Shown: positions 22,650-29,808 of the stretch, in pieces
How positions within the stretch are numbered: position 1 is the stretch's first letter
How the letters are laid out: every line of letters begins with the position of its first letter
DNA from: a virus
Direction: 5' to 3' (one strand)
Virus record (IMG/VR): IMGVR_UViG_3300029258_002106
Coordinates: 1 to 44,412 of that record
Length of the DNA stretch: 44,412 nucleotides
Translations under genes and position numbers: made by a program
The notes under the pieces: generated by a model
The model's database searches: none
Seen by the model: only the letters and a program-made list of their open reading frames with translations
Told to the model about the DNA's origin: nothing

Positions 22650-23584
22650 AGAGATAGACCTCCTAACAAATTGATGGCTGACTTGATCATTGAAGAGGAC
22701 TTCGACAGGGGCTTCGCTAAGGAACGATCTTCCTTCTGCATGCGCCCTTGGTTGATTGCTCCTGTTACTGCATTTGCAACATCGATAGTGTGCAGGTCAT
22801 CCCGGGAATTAGCCATCGCCTCAAATTGTGCAACTAGATTGGAGTGGTACCATTTCGGCACATTCTGAAATGCTGAGAGATTGTCTTGGACAAAAAGCGG
22901 AACCCTCTCTTGAGGGGTGGTGTCTTCTCTCATCTCTCTCAGGACATTAGCAAAACGATCAGCTCCAGAAGGAGTACCGATCATCGGACCCCGAACAGCG
23001 GCGGGGTTATCTCCAATGATTACATTACTGCCCCAGAGTTCCTCAACTAAGCGATCAGAATTCCAGGTGGCATGGTTCATCTTCACATCTCCTAAGCCGA
23101 GAAGTTCAGAGACCAGTCCATTAGAGCAGATCAATCGGTAAAGCCCTCGCTGAAAGCGAATACCCTTACCTGGACGGATAGCTGAAGTGACGATCATGGC
23201 TTCAAAAAGCCCTCGGTCACCGTCAGGCCACATATCCAAGTCCCAAGTGATTGGGTCAATCAAGGGATTAGTTTCTGGATTGCGCCAGATGGTGTATAGA
23301 TGAAGACCACCGCGGGATAGGATGATATCCTCAAGCTCGAAGCCTTTATCAAGCATGGGAGCCATCACATCATAGTGGTCAACGAATTGAAAGCGAGTTG
23401 ATGTGGGACCCAGCTTATAAACTTTCTCACCACGATGAAACTCATGGCGCTGGACATGCTCACCTTCGTAGATGCGCGAGATAACCTCGCCCAGTTCTAC
23501 TCGATTACCATCTTCGAGGACGGTGACTGGGCGGGTCTCTTCGCTAACGATAACTCGTTCTTTCTGGGGTGCTTGGTCGGACAT
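22646..23584 (-). CDS. DUF932-like phage protein
   Basis: The core of this 312-residue protein contains SAIRPGKGIRFQRGLYRLICSNGLVSE, which resembles the central motif of DUF932 proteins of phages and plasmids (a beta strand, Arg, Val/Ile, Cys-Ser/Asn-Asn/Gly). The C-terminal 100 residues are helical. The biochemical role of the family is not established; in phages it often lies near SSB and recombination genes, as it does here. AAGGAG lies eight bases before the ATG. Confidence 0.6.
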   Translation of the reverse strand: MSDQAPQKERVIVSEETRPVTVLEDGNRVELGEVISRIYEGEHVQRHEFHRGEKVYKLGPTSTRFQFVDHYDVMAPMLDKGFELEDIILSRGGLHLYTIWRNPETNPLIDPITWDLDMWPDGDRGLFEAMIVTSAIRPGKGIRFQRGLYRLICSNGLVSELLGLGDVKMNHATWNSDRLVEELWGSNVIIGDNPAAVRGPMIGTPSGADRFANVLREMREDTTPQERVPLFVQDNLSAFQNVPKWYHSNLVAQFEAMANSRDDLHTIDVANAVTGAINQGRMQKEDRSLAKPLSKSSSMIKSAINLLGGLSL

Positions 23585-23729
23585 TGTAATTCTCCTTTAG
23601 TTTGCGTGCTCTGCGGCACATACGGATTTCAGCTCCGGGGTTGCATCTGGGACATACTAATGGAGCATCCCATCTGCCTACTTGGATTTGAACTAGTGGT
23701 TCTCCGCAATGTTTGCAAGTCCGAGGCAT
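23544..23729 (-). CDS. Zn-ribbon miniprotein
   Basis: This protein has 61 residues. Two CxxC pairs (TCKHCGEPL and VCPRCNPG) are spaced for a zinc ribbon, followed by a basic tail (RMCRRARKLKENY). GGAGG lies seven bases before the ATG. The last 41 bases overlap the start of the DUF932-like gene. The size and tail suggest nucleic-acid or protein binding; the function is unknown. Confidence 0.65.
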   Translation of the reverse strand: MPRTCKHCGEPLVQIQVGRWDAPLVCPRCNPGAEIRMCRRARKLKENYNVRPSTPERTSYR

Positions 23730-23732
23730 TTC

Positions 23733-24647
23733 TCAACCTCCTAGGCTGTTCTCAATAGCTTTCGCAAGATCATTCGCAGTTGAGAGGTATACCATCAGCG
23801 AAACTAGGTCAGGTACTGGTGCTGGCTCGGGTGTGGGCTCTGGTTCTTCATCTCCATCTAGCCATTCATTGAAGGGCTCGATGGTATCATTGTAGATGCT
23901 AAGGTCAAGGTTTTCAGATGATCCTGGAGGCCAAACGATGCTATCAACCTGCCATAACCTAGGTGGCACTTGGTTGTGGTCGGGCATCAAAGGAACACCA
24001 TCATACACTCCATCCTCTAACTCCTGGTAGAGCTCATCATACCAAGTAACGAACTCCTCCTCTGAAAGCTTTACTCTGCCATCAAATCGAGACTCAATGA
24101 TGGTCCGGGATAGATTGTAATCAGCAATCCAGATTTCATCCCCTGATAGTGCTATGCCCAATCCTTGGAACATCTGGGTATACCAACGACCAGTGTAGGA
24201 GAGTACTCTCTTCTTTGGAATAGAAGAGCCATAGCGATCAAGGACATTCGACTGCACTCTAATGTAAGAACCAATCACCTTATCTGAGGTGGTTCTAGGC
24301 ACCTCTGCATTAGGCAATTGCCCTGCGATATACTTCTGCCATTTGTACCAGTTAGCCCACCACTGCTCAATATCCAAGGCAAGCACCTCTGGTTCAACGG
24401 CATCAATTTGCTGGAAGAAGAAGCCTGATTGGCGATCCCAATCCTGGATCGGGTCGACCCAATGATAAAGACCAACCTTCAGTCCTGCTGCTCTAGCCAG
24501 CTTTGCGTGTTCAAGGCATCTCTGGTCTATTCCTCCGCCCATCGATGACTTGATGATAACTAACTCGACTCCCCATTGCTTGAAGAGATGATAAGGAACA
24601 TGTGAAGGAACATCCCAATAAGATACATCAACCGTAAGGACTATCAT
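23733..24647 (-). CDS. Endolysin, glycoside hydrolase family 25 (lysozyme-type)
   Basis: This 304-residue protein shows GH25 features in order: TVDVSYWD at the N-terminus, VELVIIKSSMGG, AGLKVGLYHWV, the catalytic-type LALDIEQW (Asp-x-Glu, about residues 95-98), VLSYTGRWY, EIWIADYN, and PRLWQVDSI with NLDLSIYND near residue 245. This family cleaves the beta-1,4 bond in peptidoglycan. A Pro/Glu linker (EEPEPTPEPAPVP) leads to a short helical C-terminal segment that may bind the wall. It is in the early leftward unit, far from the holin candidate, among small membrane proteins. Confidence 0.9.
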   Translation of the reverse strand: MIVLTVDVSYWDVPSHVPYHLFKQWGVELVIIKSSMGGGIDQRCLEHAKLARAAGLKVGLYHWVDPIQDWDRQSGFFFQQIDAVEPEVLALDIEQWWANWYKWQKYIAGQLPNAEVPRTTSDKVIGSYIRVQSNVLDRYGSSIPKKRVLSYTGRWYTQMFQGLGIALSGDEIWIADYNLSRTIIESRFDGRVKLSEEEFVTWYDELYQELEDGVYDGVPLMPDHNQVPPRLWQVDSIVWPPGSSENLDLSIYNDTIEPFNEWLDGDEEPEPTPEPAPVPDLVSLMVYLSTANDLAKAIENSLGG

Positions 24648-24648
24648 C

Positions 24649-25221
24649 TCATAGCTCCGGGAAGATAAGGTATTCGACCTTCAAAGTCATATTGAAGGGA
24701 TGGGCTAGTGAGCGAGGAGCATGAAGCTTCCACTCATCACCATGACCAACATGGAAGATCATCCTAAACTCACCTGTGTGGCGGTCAGTCCATTTAGGTA
24801 CGATGCTCCATTTGTTGTCTCCACCTTCAATCCAAAGATTTCCTCCTCCACCAGTAATCACTGGATCAGAGGTAGGGGTAATCATTGCTGGGAAGGTCAT
24901 GCTGAGGCCTTCACCTGAGTCGCTGATGCGAGCCTTGGTGTCAGCCATTTCAACGAAGAGCTCAATCCGATGGCCTTCAAAGTATGCTCCATCAGTCATT
25001 ATCAATTGAGCTGGGTTCATGCGGTATTGCCCGTAGAGAAATCCTTCCTCAGAAAAGAGAAGTTCACCTTTAGCTACCTTCAACACAGGTAGAAAAGCGA
25101 ACCACTTCTCCGGGCCTCCTTCACTAGGCTCTGGAAAGTTTACCTCTGCGGGAATGTTGATTGATCGATACTGAGGGATACCTCCCTCGAGTATATGGAA
25201 GATGTATTCACTTCCTGACAT
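24649..25221 (-). CDS. Hypothetical beta-rich protein next to endolysin
   Basis: The start at 25221 has AGGAGAGG upstream (190 residues). The composition suggests a beta-sandwich: GGIPQYRSINIPAEVNFP, RIELFVEMADTKARI, GNLWIEGGDNKWSIVPKWTD, EWKLHAPRS and MTLKVEYLIFPEL. No catalytic motif or signal peptide was recognised. It sits one base upstream of the endolysin gene, so a role in lysis or in virion or host-surface binding is possible. Confidence 0.6.
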   Translation of the reverse strand: MSGSEYIFHILEGGIPQYRSINIPAEVNFPEPSEGGPEKWFAFLPVLKVAKGELLFSEEGFLYGQYRMNPAQLIMTDGAYFEGHRIELFVEMADTKARISDSGEGLSMTFPAMITPTSDPVITGGGGNLWIEGGDNKWSIVPKWTDRHTGEFRMIFHVGHGDEWKLHAPRSLAHPFNMTLKVEYLIFPEL

Positions 25222-25363
25222 TATCCTCTCCTGTTTCAAGTTTGGTCTTCAGGTATTCTCGAACTGCTTCCCTTGCCCTCCTTTCCTGTCTCAGGGTACT
25301 AATCCAGAGATAGATGATCAGAATTGCCATCAAAGCGATACCTATTCCTAATGCAATGTCCAT
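25208..25363 (-). CDS. Small membrane protein (51 aa)
   Basis: This short gene begins with ATG at 25363, overlapping the upstream stop (TGATG), with GAGG about seven bases before. The product starts MDIALGIGIALMAILIIYLW, one transmembrane segment, followed by a charged cytoplasmic tail (RQERRAREAVREYLKTKLETGE). Its 3' end overlaps the 24649-25221 gene by 14 bases. It is a candidate lysis accessory because of its neighbours. Confidence 0.6.
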   Translation of the reverse strand: MDIALGIGIALMAILIIYLWISTLRQERRAREAVREYLKTKLETGEDNVRK

Positions 25364-25596
25364 CATACCACCTCGATTGAGTTAGCTGCTCGTGGTCGAA
25401 GGGTCATAGGTAAACCAATATGCCCTTCTTCATTTCCAATCTTATTCAATCGAAGCAAGTAACCATCACGGTGGTTGTGATCCTTGATGAGGCGATACTT
25501 CTTCCCATCAGGTAATTCAATGGAAAGGATCAGGTCATGAAGGGTCTCATCAAAGACTACTTGATCGTGCTCGGTACGAACAGTGACTTTTATCAT
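25363..25596 (-). CDS. Hypothetical small protein
   Basis: This 77-residue protein is not recognised. It looks like a small beta-barrel domain (MIKVTVRTEHDQVVFDETL, ILSIELPDGKKYRLIK, YLLRLNKIG), with no cysteines or membrane segments. The start overlaps the preceding gene (ATGA), with GGAGGAG upstream. Confidence 0.6.
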   Translation of the reverse strand: MIKVTVRTEHDQVVFDETLHDLILSIELPDGKKYRLIKDHNHRDGYLLRLNKIGNEEGHIGLPMTLRPRAANSIEVV

Positions 25597-25745
25597 TGGT
25601 CTATCTCCTCCCAGCTACTGGGGATATCTTCTAAAGCATCACCGCTGTCACTTGGTTGCATGAAGCAGGACAAAATGAGAAAGACGAAGGAGAGGACCCC
25701 AAAAGCTCCCAATCCTACCCCAATTATGACTAGGATGGTGATCAT
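25593..25745 (-). CDS. Small membrane protein (50 aa)
   Basis: This protein of 50 residues starts at an ATG with GGAGG six bases upstream, which overlaps the previous stop (ATGA). The first 28 residues form a hydrophobic segment (MITILVIIGVGLGAFGVLSF onward) ending in a Cys. An acidic tail follows (DSGDALEDIPSSWEEIDQ). It could be a membrane-anchored regulator or a lysis component; the family is unknown. Confidence 0.6.
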   Translation of the reverse strand: MITILVIIGVGLGAFGVLSFVFLILSCFMQPSDSGDALEDIPSSWEEIDQ

Positions 25746-26119
25746 AATTCACCTCCGGAGGGTTCCTGGTTATCGAATAAGTCATCTTCAAAGTACCCAG
25801 GTGCATCATCGAAGTGGTCATCGATTTCATAGAACCAGTAGTCCAGGACCCAGTCCATGTCTTCTGCTGACTCACAAAATCCTGACTCATACCAGCAGGA
25901 ATAAGCATTTGCAAAGCCGGAGTAACTATCAAGCCCGAATTCCAAAAGGAAATCGATGTATTCTGATTGTTCCTCAAGCTCTACTTGCTGCTCGGAGAGT
26001 TGCACTTCCTGGGCTTCAACCACTGATCGAGCTTCGATCAAAAAGAAGCCTAGTATTCCTGAGCAGATGATTGCCACTACCAATAAGGCAGCAGCCAGTC
26101 CTAATATCAAGTTCTTCAT
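25742..26119 (-). CDS. Membrane-anchored acidic coiled-coil protein, spanin-like layout
   Basis: This 125-residue protein has an N-terminal transmembrane segment (NLILGLAAALLVVAIICSG), a Glu/Gln-rich helical stretch suggesting a coiled coil (VVEAQEVQLSEQQVELEEQS), and an acidic, aromatic and cysteine-containing C-terminal part (YSCWYESGFCESAEDMDW). An N-terminal anchor with an outward coiled coil is like an inner-membrane spanin, but the assignment is only by layout. It is four genes upstream of the endolysin. AAGGAGG precedes the ATG. Confidence 0.6.
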   Translation of the reverse strand: MKNLILGLAAALLVVAIICSGILGFFLIEARSVVEAQEVQLSEQQVELEEQSEYIDFLLEFGLDSYSGFANAYSCWYESGFCESAEDMDWVLDYWFYEIDDHFDDAPGYFEDDLFDNQEPSGGEL

Positions 26120-26140
26120 GGTAACCTCCTTGAATAAGAG

Positions 26141-26458
26141 TTATTCATCCCGTGAATAACATTCATCACATAGTGTCTTGATCCAGCCCCCATCTCTGGG
26201 CCTTCCAGGTTTTCCACAATACTCGCAAATAGTGAAGGACTGAGCCTCTACTTCATCAATGATATCAAAGACTTCCTTGGTAGCTCCGCCAATATAGAAC
26301 CTCAAGCCCCCAAACTTCTCCTTGATCTGCATGATATGGATGTTCTGTTCATCACAGAGCTTCCAAAGTCTCTCAACTAATGAAGCCCAGCCTGGCCCAA
26401 CACAAGCTTGAGCATCTTCGAGTTTACACTCTGTGTCTCGTATTCCCCATGTAGGCAT
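26141..26458 (-). CDS. Zn-binding phage protein, unknown function
   Basis: This protein of 105 residues carries a recognisable but uncharacterised phage pattern: the segment IMQIKEKFGGLRFYI, then ICEYCGKPGRPRDGGW and LCDECYSRDE near the C-terminus. The four cysteines (CEYC, CDEC) form a zinc ribbon. I know this arrangement only from hypothetical phage and bacterial proteins. The start overlaps the upstream gene by 35 bases. Confidence 0.7.
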   Translation of the reverse strand: MPTWGIRDTECKLEDAQACVGPGWASLVERLWKLCDEQNIHIMQIKEKFGGLRFYIGGATKEVFDIIDEVEAQSFTICEYCGKPGRPRDGGWIKTLCDECYSRDE

Positions 26459-26750
26459 TTGTTATTTCCTTTCGGGTGGCTTCGGGAAGCGCTAGAATTG
26501 CCGAACGAAGTTGTTCTGCTAACATTGTAGACATAAATTCATCGGTCATTTCGGTATTTTCATAAGCTATTCGTGCTTTGATATACCTCACCAACGCATC
26601 CCGCTCGGCTTGACAATCTGGAATTACAAGTAGCCAGTCATCACCATCTTGTTTCCATTCACCGTAACTAATGCTTTCCCCGTCCCTCTCAACTTCAATA
26701 AATCTGCCGCTTTCATGTGACGGAGGCCCGTCAAATCTTATATATAGCAT
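26424..26750 (-). CDS. Hypothetical small protein
   Basis: This 108-residue protein is not recognised. The N-terminal half is beta-rich (LYIRFDGPPSHESGRFIEVERDGESISYGEW, then WLLVIPD); the C-terminal half is helical with an acidic face (ERDALVRYIKARIAYENTEMTDE). The ATG is joined to the upstream stop as TAATG, so translation is coupled. Confidence 0.6.
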   Translation of the reverse strand: MLYIRFDGPPSHESGRFIEVERDGESISYGEWKQDGDDWLLVIPDCQAERDALVRYIKARIAYENTEMTDEFMSTMLAEQLRSAILALPEATRKEITNAYMGNTRHRV

Positions 26751-26920
26751 TACTCACCTATCTCCTTTTCTGAAAACCACCCAGCTCGGGCTACAGCTTC
26801 GGGTAACACCAGCAACCAGCCTATAATGAACCAGTCGATGGCCAATGGGAAAAGTAACCAAGCCAAAAGGATGATAGCTCCAATGACAGCAAATCCCATC
26901 ATAATCTTATCAATGATCAT
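26750..26920 (-). CDS. Small two-segment membrane protein (56 aa)
   Basis: This short gene encodes 56 residues with two adjacent hydrophobic stretches (IMMGFAVIGAIILLAWLLFP and LAIDWFIIGWLLVLPEAV), followed by a charged end. It begins one base after the upstream stop, with GGAG about ten bases before the ATG. Two close membrane segments in a very small protein resemble class II holins, and the gene belongs to the endolysin operon. The lysis role is inferred. Confidence 0.6.
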   Translation of the reverse strand: MIIDKIMMGFAVIGAIILLAWLLFPLAIDWFIIGWLLVLPEAVARAGWFSEKEIGE

Positions 26921-26921
26921 T

Positions 26922-27074
26922 TCACACCACTCCTACTAAGAATACTACCAGAGCAGCAAACCCCAGGGATATCAAGGTCCCATGGAAGAAACCCCTCCAG
27001 TAGAGAGCTTTAGCTTTCGCTTCAATTTCGTTGGACAGCTCTTCCAAATCCACTTCCGTTATTGTGTAAGGCAT
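26922..27074 (-). CDS. Small single-pass membrane protein (50 aa)
   Basis: There are two adjacent ATGs (27077 and 27074). The second has the better spacing from GGAGG (five bases). The product has a charged helix (VDLEELSNEIEAKAKALYWRG) followed by one transmembrane segment (TLISLGFAALVVFLVGVV) at the very C-terminus, so it is tail-anchored. The function is unknown. It is one of five small membrane genes clustered upstream of the endolysin. Confidence 0.6.
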   Translation of the reverse strand: MPYTITEVDLEELSNEIEAKAKALYWRGFFHGTLISLGFAALVVFLVGVV

Positions 27075-27104
27075 CATTACCTCCGATCAAAGATTCTCGC
27101 AAGA

Positions 27105-27515
27105 CTATTGAGCTTCCTTCCATCTTCGCCCTTTCATTATGATCCTCTTCCGTTGTCCTCTCCACCGAGCTAGATGGTTCTTCCACTCCAGTAACTCAAT
27201 AGCTGCTGTTGCAATCTCCTGCCATCTCTCATTGAAGTAAGGCATACACTGCTTCAACACAAACTTCAACTCAGCATTTCGTCCAACCCGGAAGAATACC
27301 TGTATCGTCTCCTTTCCATCTGGAGTAGTGTAAGGGTAAGGTTTTGGATCACCACTGAGATTCCAATCTTCCGCGAACTCCCCTAGTTTCTCGATAGTAT
27401 GTTTCGCAGGGTCTACCTCGGTGAACAAAAGGTAAGGACGGTAACCTCCCCTTCTCCCTCTCGTATATAACTTCATCCGGGACATTATAAACTTTGCCGT
27501 GGCCTCTGTGTCCAT
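27105..27515 (-). CDS. Hypothetical protein, possible degenerate LAGLIDADG-like fold
   Basis: This 136-residue protein is the first gene of the leftward unit, with AAGGAG before the ATG. The early segment AKFIMSRMKLYTRGRRGGYR, followed by PYLLFTEVDP, has the spacing of a LAGLIDADG half-domain (helix, basic beta-hairpin, NTDP-like turn). The later ELKFVLKQCMPYFNERWQEI resembles that fold's C-terminal helices. The catalytic acidic residue of the helix is absent (Met instead), so if related it is not a nuclease. It ends in a basic tail (RWRGQRKRIIMKGRR). A DNA-binding role is plausible. Confidence 0.45.
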   Translation of the reverse strand: MDTEATAKFIMSRMKLYTRGRRGGYRPYLLFTEVDPAKHTIEKLGEFAEDWNLSGDPKPYPYTTPDGKETIQVFFRVGRNAELKFVLKQCMPYFNERWQEIATAAIELLEWKNHLARWRGQRKRIIMKGRRWKEAQ

Positions 27516-27552
27516 TTCTCTCTCCTTTTAGGTTTTTGAACGCTTATTCTTG

Positions 27553-27605
27553 TATCTATAGGATGCCTAGCTCAAGTAGTAAGATTAAGCTAAGCTCTAT
27601 AGATA
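27553..27605. repeat. Inverted repeat in the control region
   Basis: TATCTATAG (27553-27561) and CTATAGATA (27597-27605) are perfect inverted 9-mers separated by 35 bases, with a shorter AGCT pairing inside. They could form a cruciform, or be two opposed binding sites or -10-like boxes for the leftward promoter. They lie 38-90 bases upstream of the first leftward ATG. Confidence 0.5.
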
Positions 27606-27615
27606 ACGCCCAGAG

Positions 27616-27629
27616 TTTGAAAGTTCAAA
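27616..27629. promoter_or_regulatory. Operator-like dyad
   Basis: TTTGAA-AG-TTCAAA is a perfect 6-2-6 dyad. It sits 11 bases from the inverted repeat at 27597-27605 and could be bound by a small dimeric regulator controlling the early unit. A single copy was noticed. Confidence 0.4.
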
Positions 27630-27807
27630 GCGTTTATTCAGAAACTTTCGCAAGAGAGCGTTAGGTTTACTCACTTTTCTATTTTGAATTTAGGCGATAA
27701 GATGCAAAGTACCTAGTGATCGCCGGGAAATGGGCGAATAGCCCAGCTCATCCCCCGGGATATGATCCACAGGATAAAATAGAAGTATCGCATCCTACCT
27801 AAGAGTG

Positions 27808-27836
27808 TTTACAAAATGAGAAAGCTGTCTTATGAT
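27808..27836 (+). promoter_or_regulatory. Sigma70-type late promoter
   Basis: TTTACA (27808-27813) and TATGAT (27831-27836) are separated by exactly 17 bases. The expected start, near 27843, leaves a very short leader before GAGGAG (27847-27852) and the GTG start of the small terminase at 27860. The arrangement equals that of the leftward promoter at 11783-11811, so both may be read by host RNA polymerase. Confidence 0.75.
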
Positions 27837-27859
27837 AATTCTGACAGAGGAGTTTTTGT

Positions 27860-28507
27860 GTGAGCGAAGCTAATGACCTACAAGGCTTTGAGCTCCTAAT
27901 CCCAGATGACCCACAAGCTGAAGATAACTCTCAAATGCTAATCCAAATCGGAGCAGAAATGCTCTTCAGTCGTTTGGTGGTTCTAGACCCTGAGGAAGTA
28001 GGAGCTAAAATAGGGAAGCCCCTCACCTTGGATACAGAGAAAGTCCGTCGCATCGTCCTGAATATAGCAACCGGTGCAACCGTTGAGGTAGCAGCGAGAG
28101 CAGCAGGAGTTGTTGAGCGACAGCTGTATCGATGGCGTGAGAGGGGTAGAGCCCTCATAGATGAGCTTGATGAGCATCCCAGAGATGTGACTGAAGAAGA
28201 GTGGATGCTGGTCTACTTCGAGGAAATGATCCGCATTGCTGAAGCAGGAGCAGAAATCGCTCTGCTCAATATTGTGCTTCGAGGCGGAGAGCGAGGAGCC
28301 AAATGGATCCTTGAGAGGCGATTTCCTCAGAGATGGGCTCCCAGACCTGCTCCACAAAGGATCGAACATGATCATGTTATCAGGCTGGTTTGGCCTGAGC
28401 AAGCAAGGGAAATCATTGATGTAACACCTGAAAGTGAGCAATTGGAGGCACCCCATGCCAGGGAGAAAGAGGAAGAAAACGGGCCTGAGAACGAAGTACC
28501 CTTCTAA
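27860..28507 (+). CDS. Terminase small subunit
   Basis: This 215-residue protein starts with GTG, seven bases after GAGGAG. It has an N-terminal helix-turn-helix (GATVEVAARAAGVVERQLYRWRERG, about residues 72-96) that would recognise the packaging site. A helical oligomerisation region follows (EEMIRIAEAGAEIALLNIVLRG), then the signature KWILERRFPQRWAPR often seen in small terminases of this type. It is the first gene of the late unit and overlaps the large subunit by 53 bases. Confidence 0.87.
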   Translation: MSEANDLQGFELLIPDDPQAEDNSQMLIQIGAEMLFSRLVVLDPEEVGAKIGKPLTLDTEKVRRIVLNIATGATVEVAARAAGVVERQLYRWRERGRALIDELDEHPRDVTEEEWMLVYFEEMIRIAEAGAEIALLNIVLRGGERGAKWILERRFPQRWAPRPAPQRIEHDHVIRLVWPEQAREIIDVTPESEQLEAPHAREKEEENGPENEVPF

Positions 28508-29798
28508 GCAAAATCTCGCCGTGAGGGGCGTTGGGCCCAGCCACACGCTCACACACGGAGTCGACCCTCCCCCAATCGCGACGGTGCAGATGCCAGGATT
28601 ACACCCCGGACAATGGGAAGTCAAAAGCTCTAATGCACGCTTCAAAGTTCTCGCCTGCGGAAGAAGATGGGGAAAAACTCGCTATGTAGTCAGTGAAAGT
28701 ATAGAAGTAGCAGCTGCTAAGAAAGGATTAGCTTGGTGGATTGCTCCTTCTTATAAGACTGCACATCCTGGCTGGACACTTATAGAGGCGTTATCCTCTC
28801 AAATACCAGGAGCTCGTATCAGACGAAGCGATAAGATGATAGAGTTCCCCGGTGGTGGAGAAATCTGGGTAAAGACTGGAGAAGATCCTAATGCATTGCG
28901 CGGATCTGGTTTAGACTTTGCTGCCCTGGATGAATATGCCTATATGAAGGAGGCCGTATGGCAAGAAGCTATACGACCAGCATTAGCTGATAGAAAAGGA
29001 AAAGCTATATTCATATCTACACCAGCAGGTCATAATTCCTTTTATAGATTATATCAGCTAGGCTTAGATCCTCACTATGTCGAATGGCAGAGCTGGTCCT
29101 ATCCTACTAGTACTAATCCATATATAGATCCAGCAGAGATAGAAGCAGCAAGGAATACACTACCTGATAGAATATTCAGGCAGGAGTTCTTAGCTGAGTT
29201 CATTACAGATGCAGGCATAGTCTTTAGGCGTATCCCCGAGGGCGTAGCTCGTGGCTCCGATCTTGTCACCTCCCTTGGGAGGGCCCCCTACCCCCGACGA
29301 GGATTTTCGTATGTAATCGGGATAGACTGGGGACAAAAGGACGACTTTACAGTTCTCGTAATCATCGAGGTTGAAACCCAAAACGTGGTACACCTCGAAC
29401 GCTTCAAAGAACTAAGCTTCACCTTCCAACGCGACCGCATCATGGAAACACTCACCCGCTTTGGCTGCCACCATGGCCAAGTAGAGGAGAACTCCATTGG
29501 ATTACCCAACCTAGAAGCTCTACAGGAGGAAGGCTTCCCCCTGCAAGGCTTCTCGATGCAGAACAAAACCAAGGATGAGCTCATTCGCGACCTAGCGCTA
29601 GCTTTTGAGAGAGTAGAACTAGGCATCCCCAATGACCCCATCCTCCTCGGCGAGCTCGAAGCATTCTCAATGCACCGAACTCCCTCCGGCCTATGGAGGT
29701 ACGGAGCACCCGAGGGAATGCACGACGACTGTGTTATTGCTTTAGCACTGGCTTGGAGAGCTTGTCAGGAAGGAGCTCTTCTGGCCTCATTCGTATGA
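28455..29798 (+). CDS. Terminase large subunit
   Basis: The ATG at 28455 is chosen because GGAGG lies six bases upstream, giving 447 residues. The ATPase domain shows LACGRRWGKT (Walker A, about residues 66-75), DFAALDEYAYM (Walker B with catalytic Glu) and FISTPAGHNSF (coupling motif). The RNase H-like nuclease shows VIGIDWGQKDDFTVLV, EENSIG and a final HDDCVIALALAW (metal-binding Asp pair). It powers DNA packaging and cuts the concatemer. The circular assembly and lack of exact termini fit a headful-type system, though that is inferred. Confidence 0.95.
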   Translation: MPGRKRKKTGLRTKYPSKQNLAVRGVGPSHTLTHGVDPPPIATVQMPGLHPGQWEVKSSNARFKVLACGRRWGKTRYVVSESIEVAAAKKGLAWWIAPSYKTAHPGWTLIEALSSQIPGARIRRSDKMIEFPGGGEIWVKTGEDPNALRGSGLDFAALDEYAYMKEAVWQEAIRPALADRKGKAIFISTPAGHNSFYRLYQLGLDPHYVEWQSWSYPTSTNPYIDPAEIEAARNTLPDRIFRQEFLAEFITDAGIVFRRIPEGVARGSDLVTSLGRAPYPRRGFSYVIGIDWGQKDDFTVLVIIEVETQNVVHLERFKELSFTFQRDRIMETLTRFGCHHGQVEENSIGLPNLEALQEEGFPLQGFSMQNKTKDELIRDLALAFERVELGIPNDPILLGELEAFSMHRTPSGLWRYGAPEGMHDDCVIALALAWRACQEGALLASFV

Positions 29799-29808
29799 GA
29801 GGAATGAT

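Larger units (their letters stand above)
27516..27859. promoter_or_regulatory. Divergent control region between early and late units
   Basis: This 344-bp gap is the largest in the genome and is where the two transcription units diverge. It contains the late promoter (27808-27836), an inverted repeat (27553-27605), a perfect dyad (27616-27629) and a GC-rich hairpin-forming block at about 27719-27768 (GGGC-GAATA-GCCC inside an outer CCGGG/CCCGG pairing). A clear leftward -35/-10 pair was not resolved, although CTATAGATA boxes lie in the right place. No coding frame or tRNA was seen. It is a candidate for regulator binding or a replication origin. Confidence 0.65.

Noticed and set aside
27719-27768. 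Folded GC-rich block as a tRNA
   Set aside because: It has paired segments but no T-loop-like GTTCRAATC sequence, no acceptor stem of the right length and no anticodon arm.
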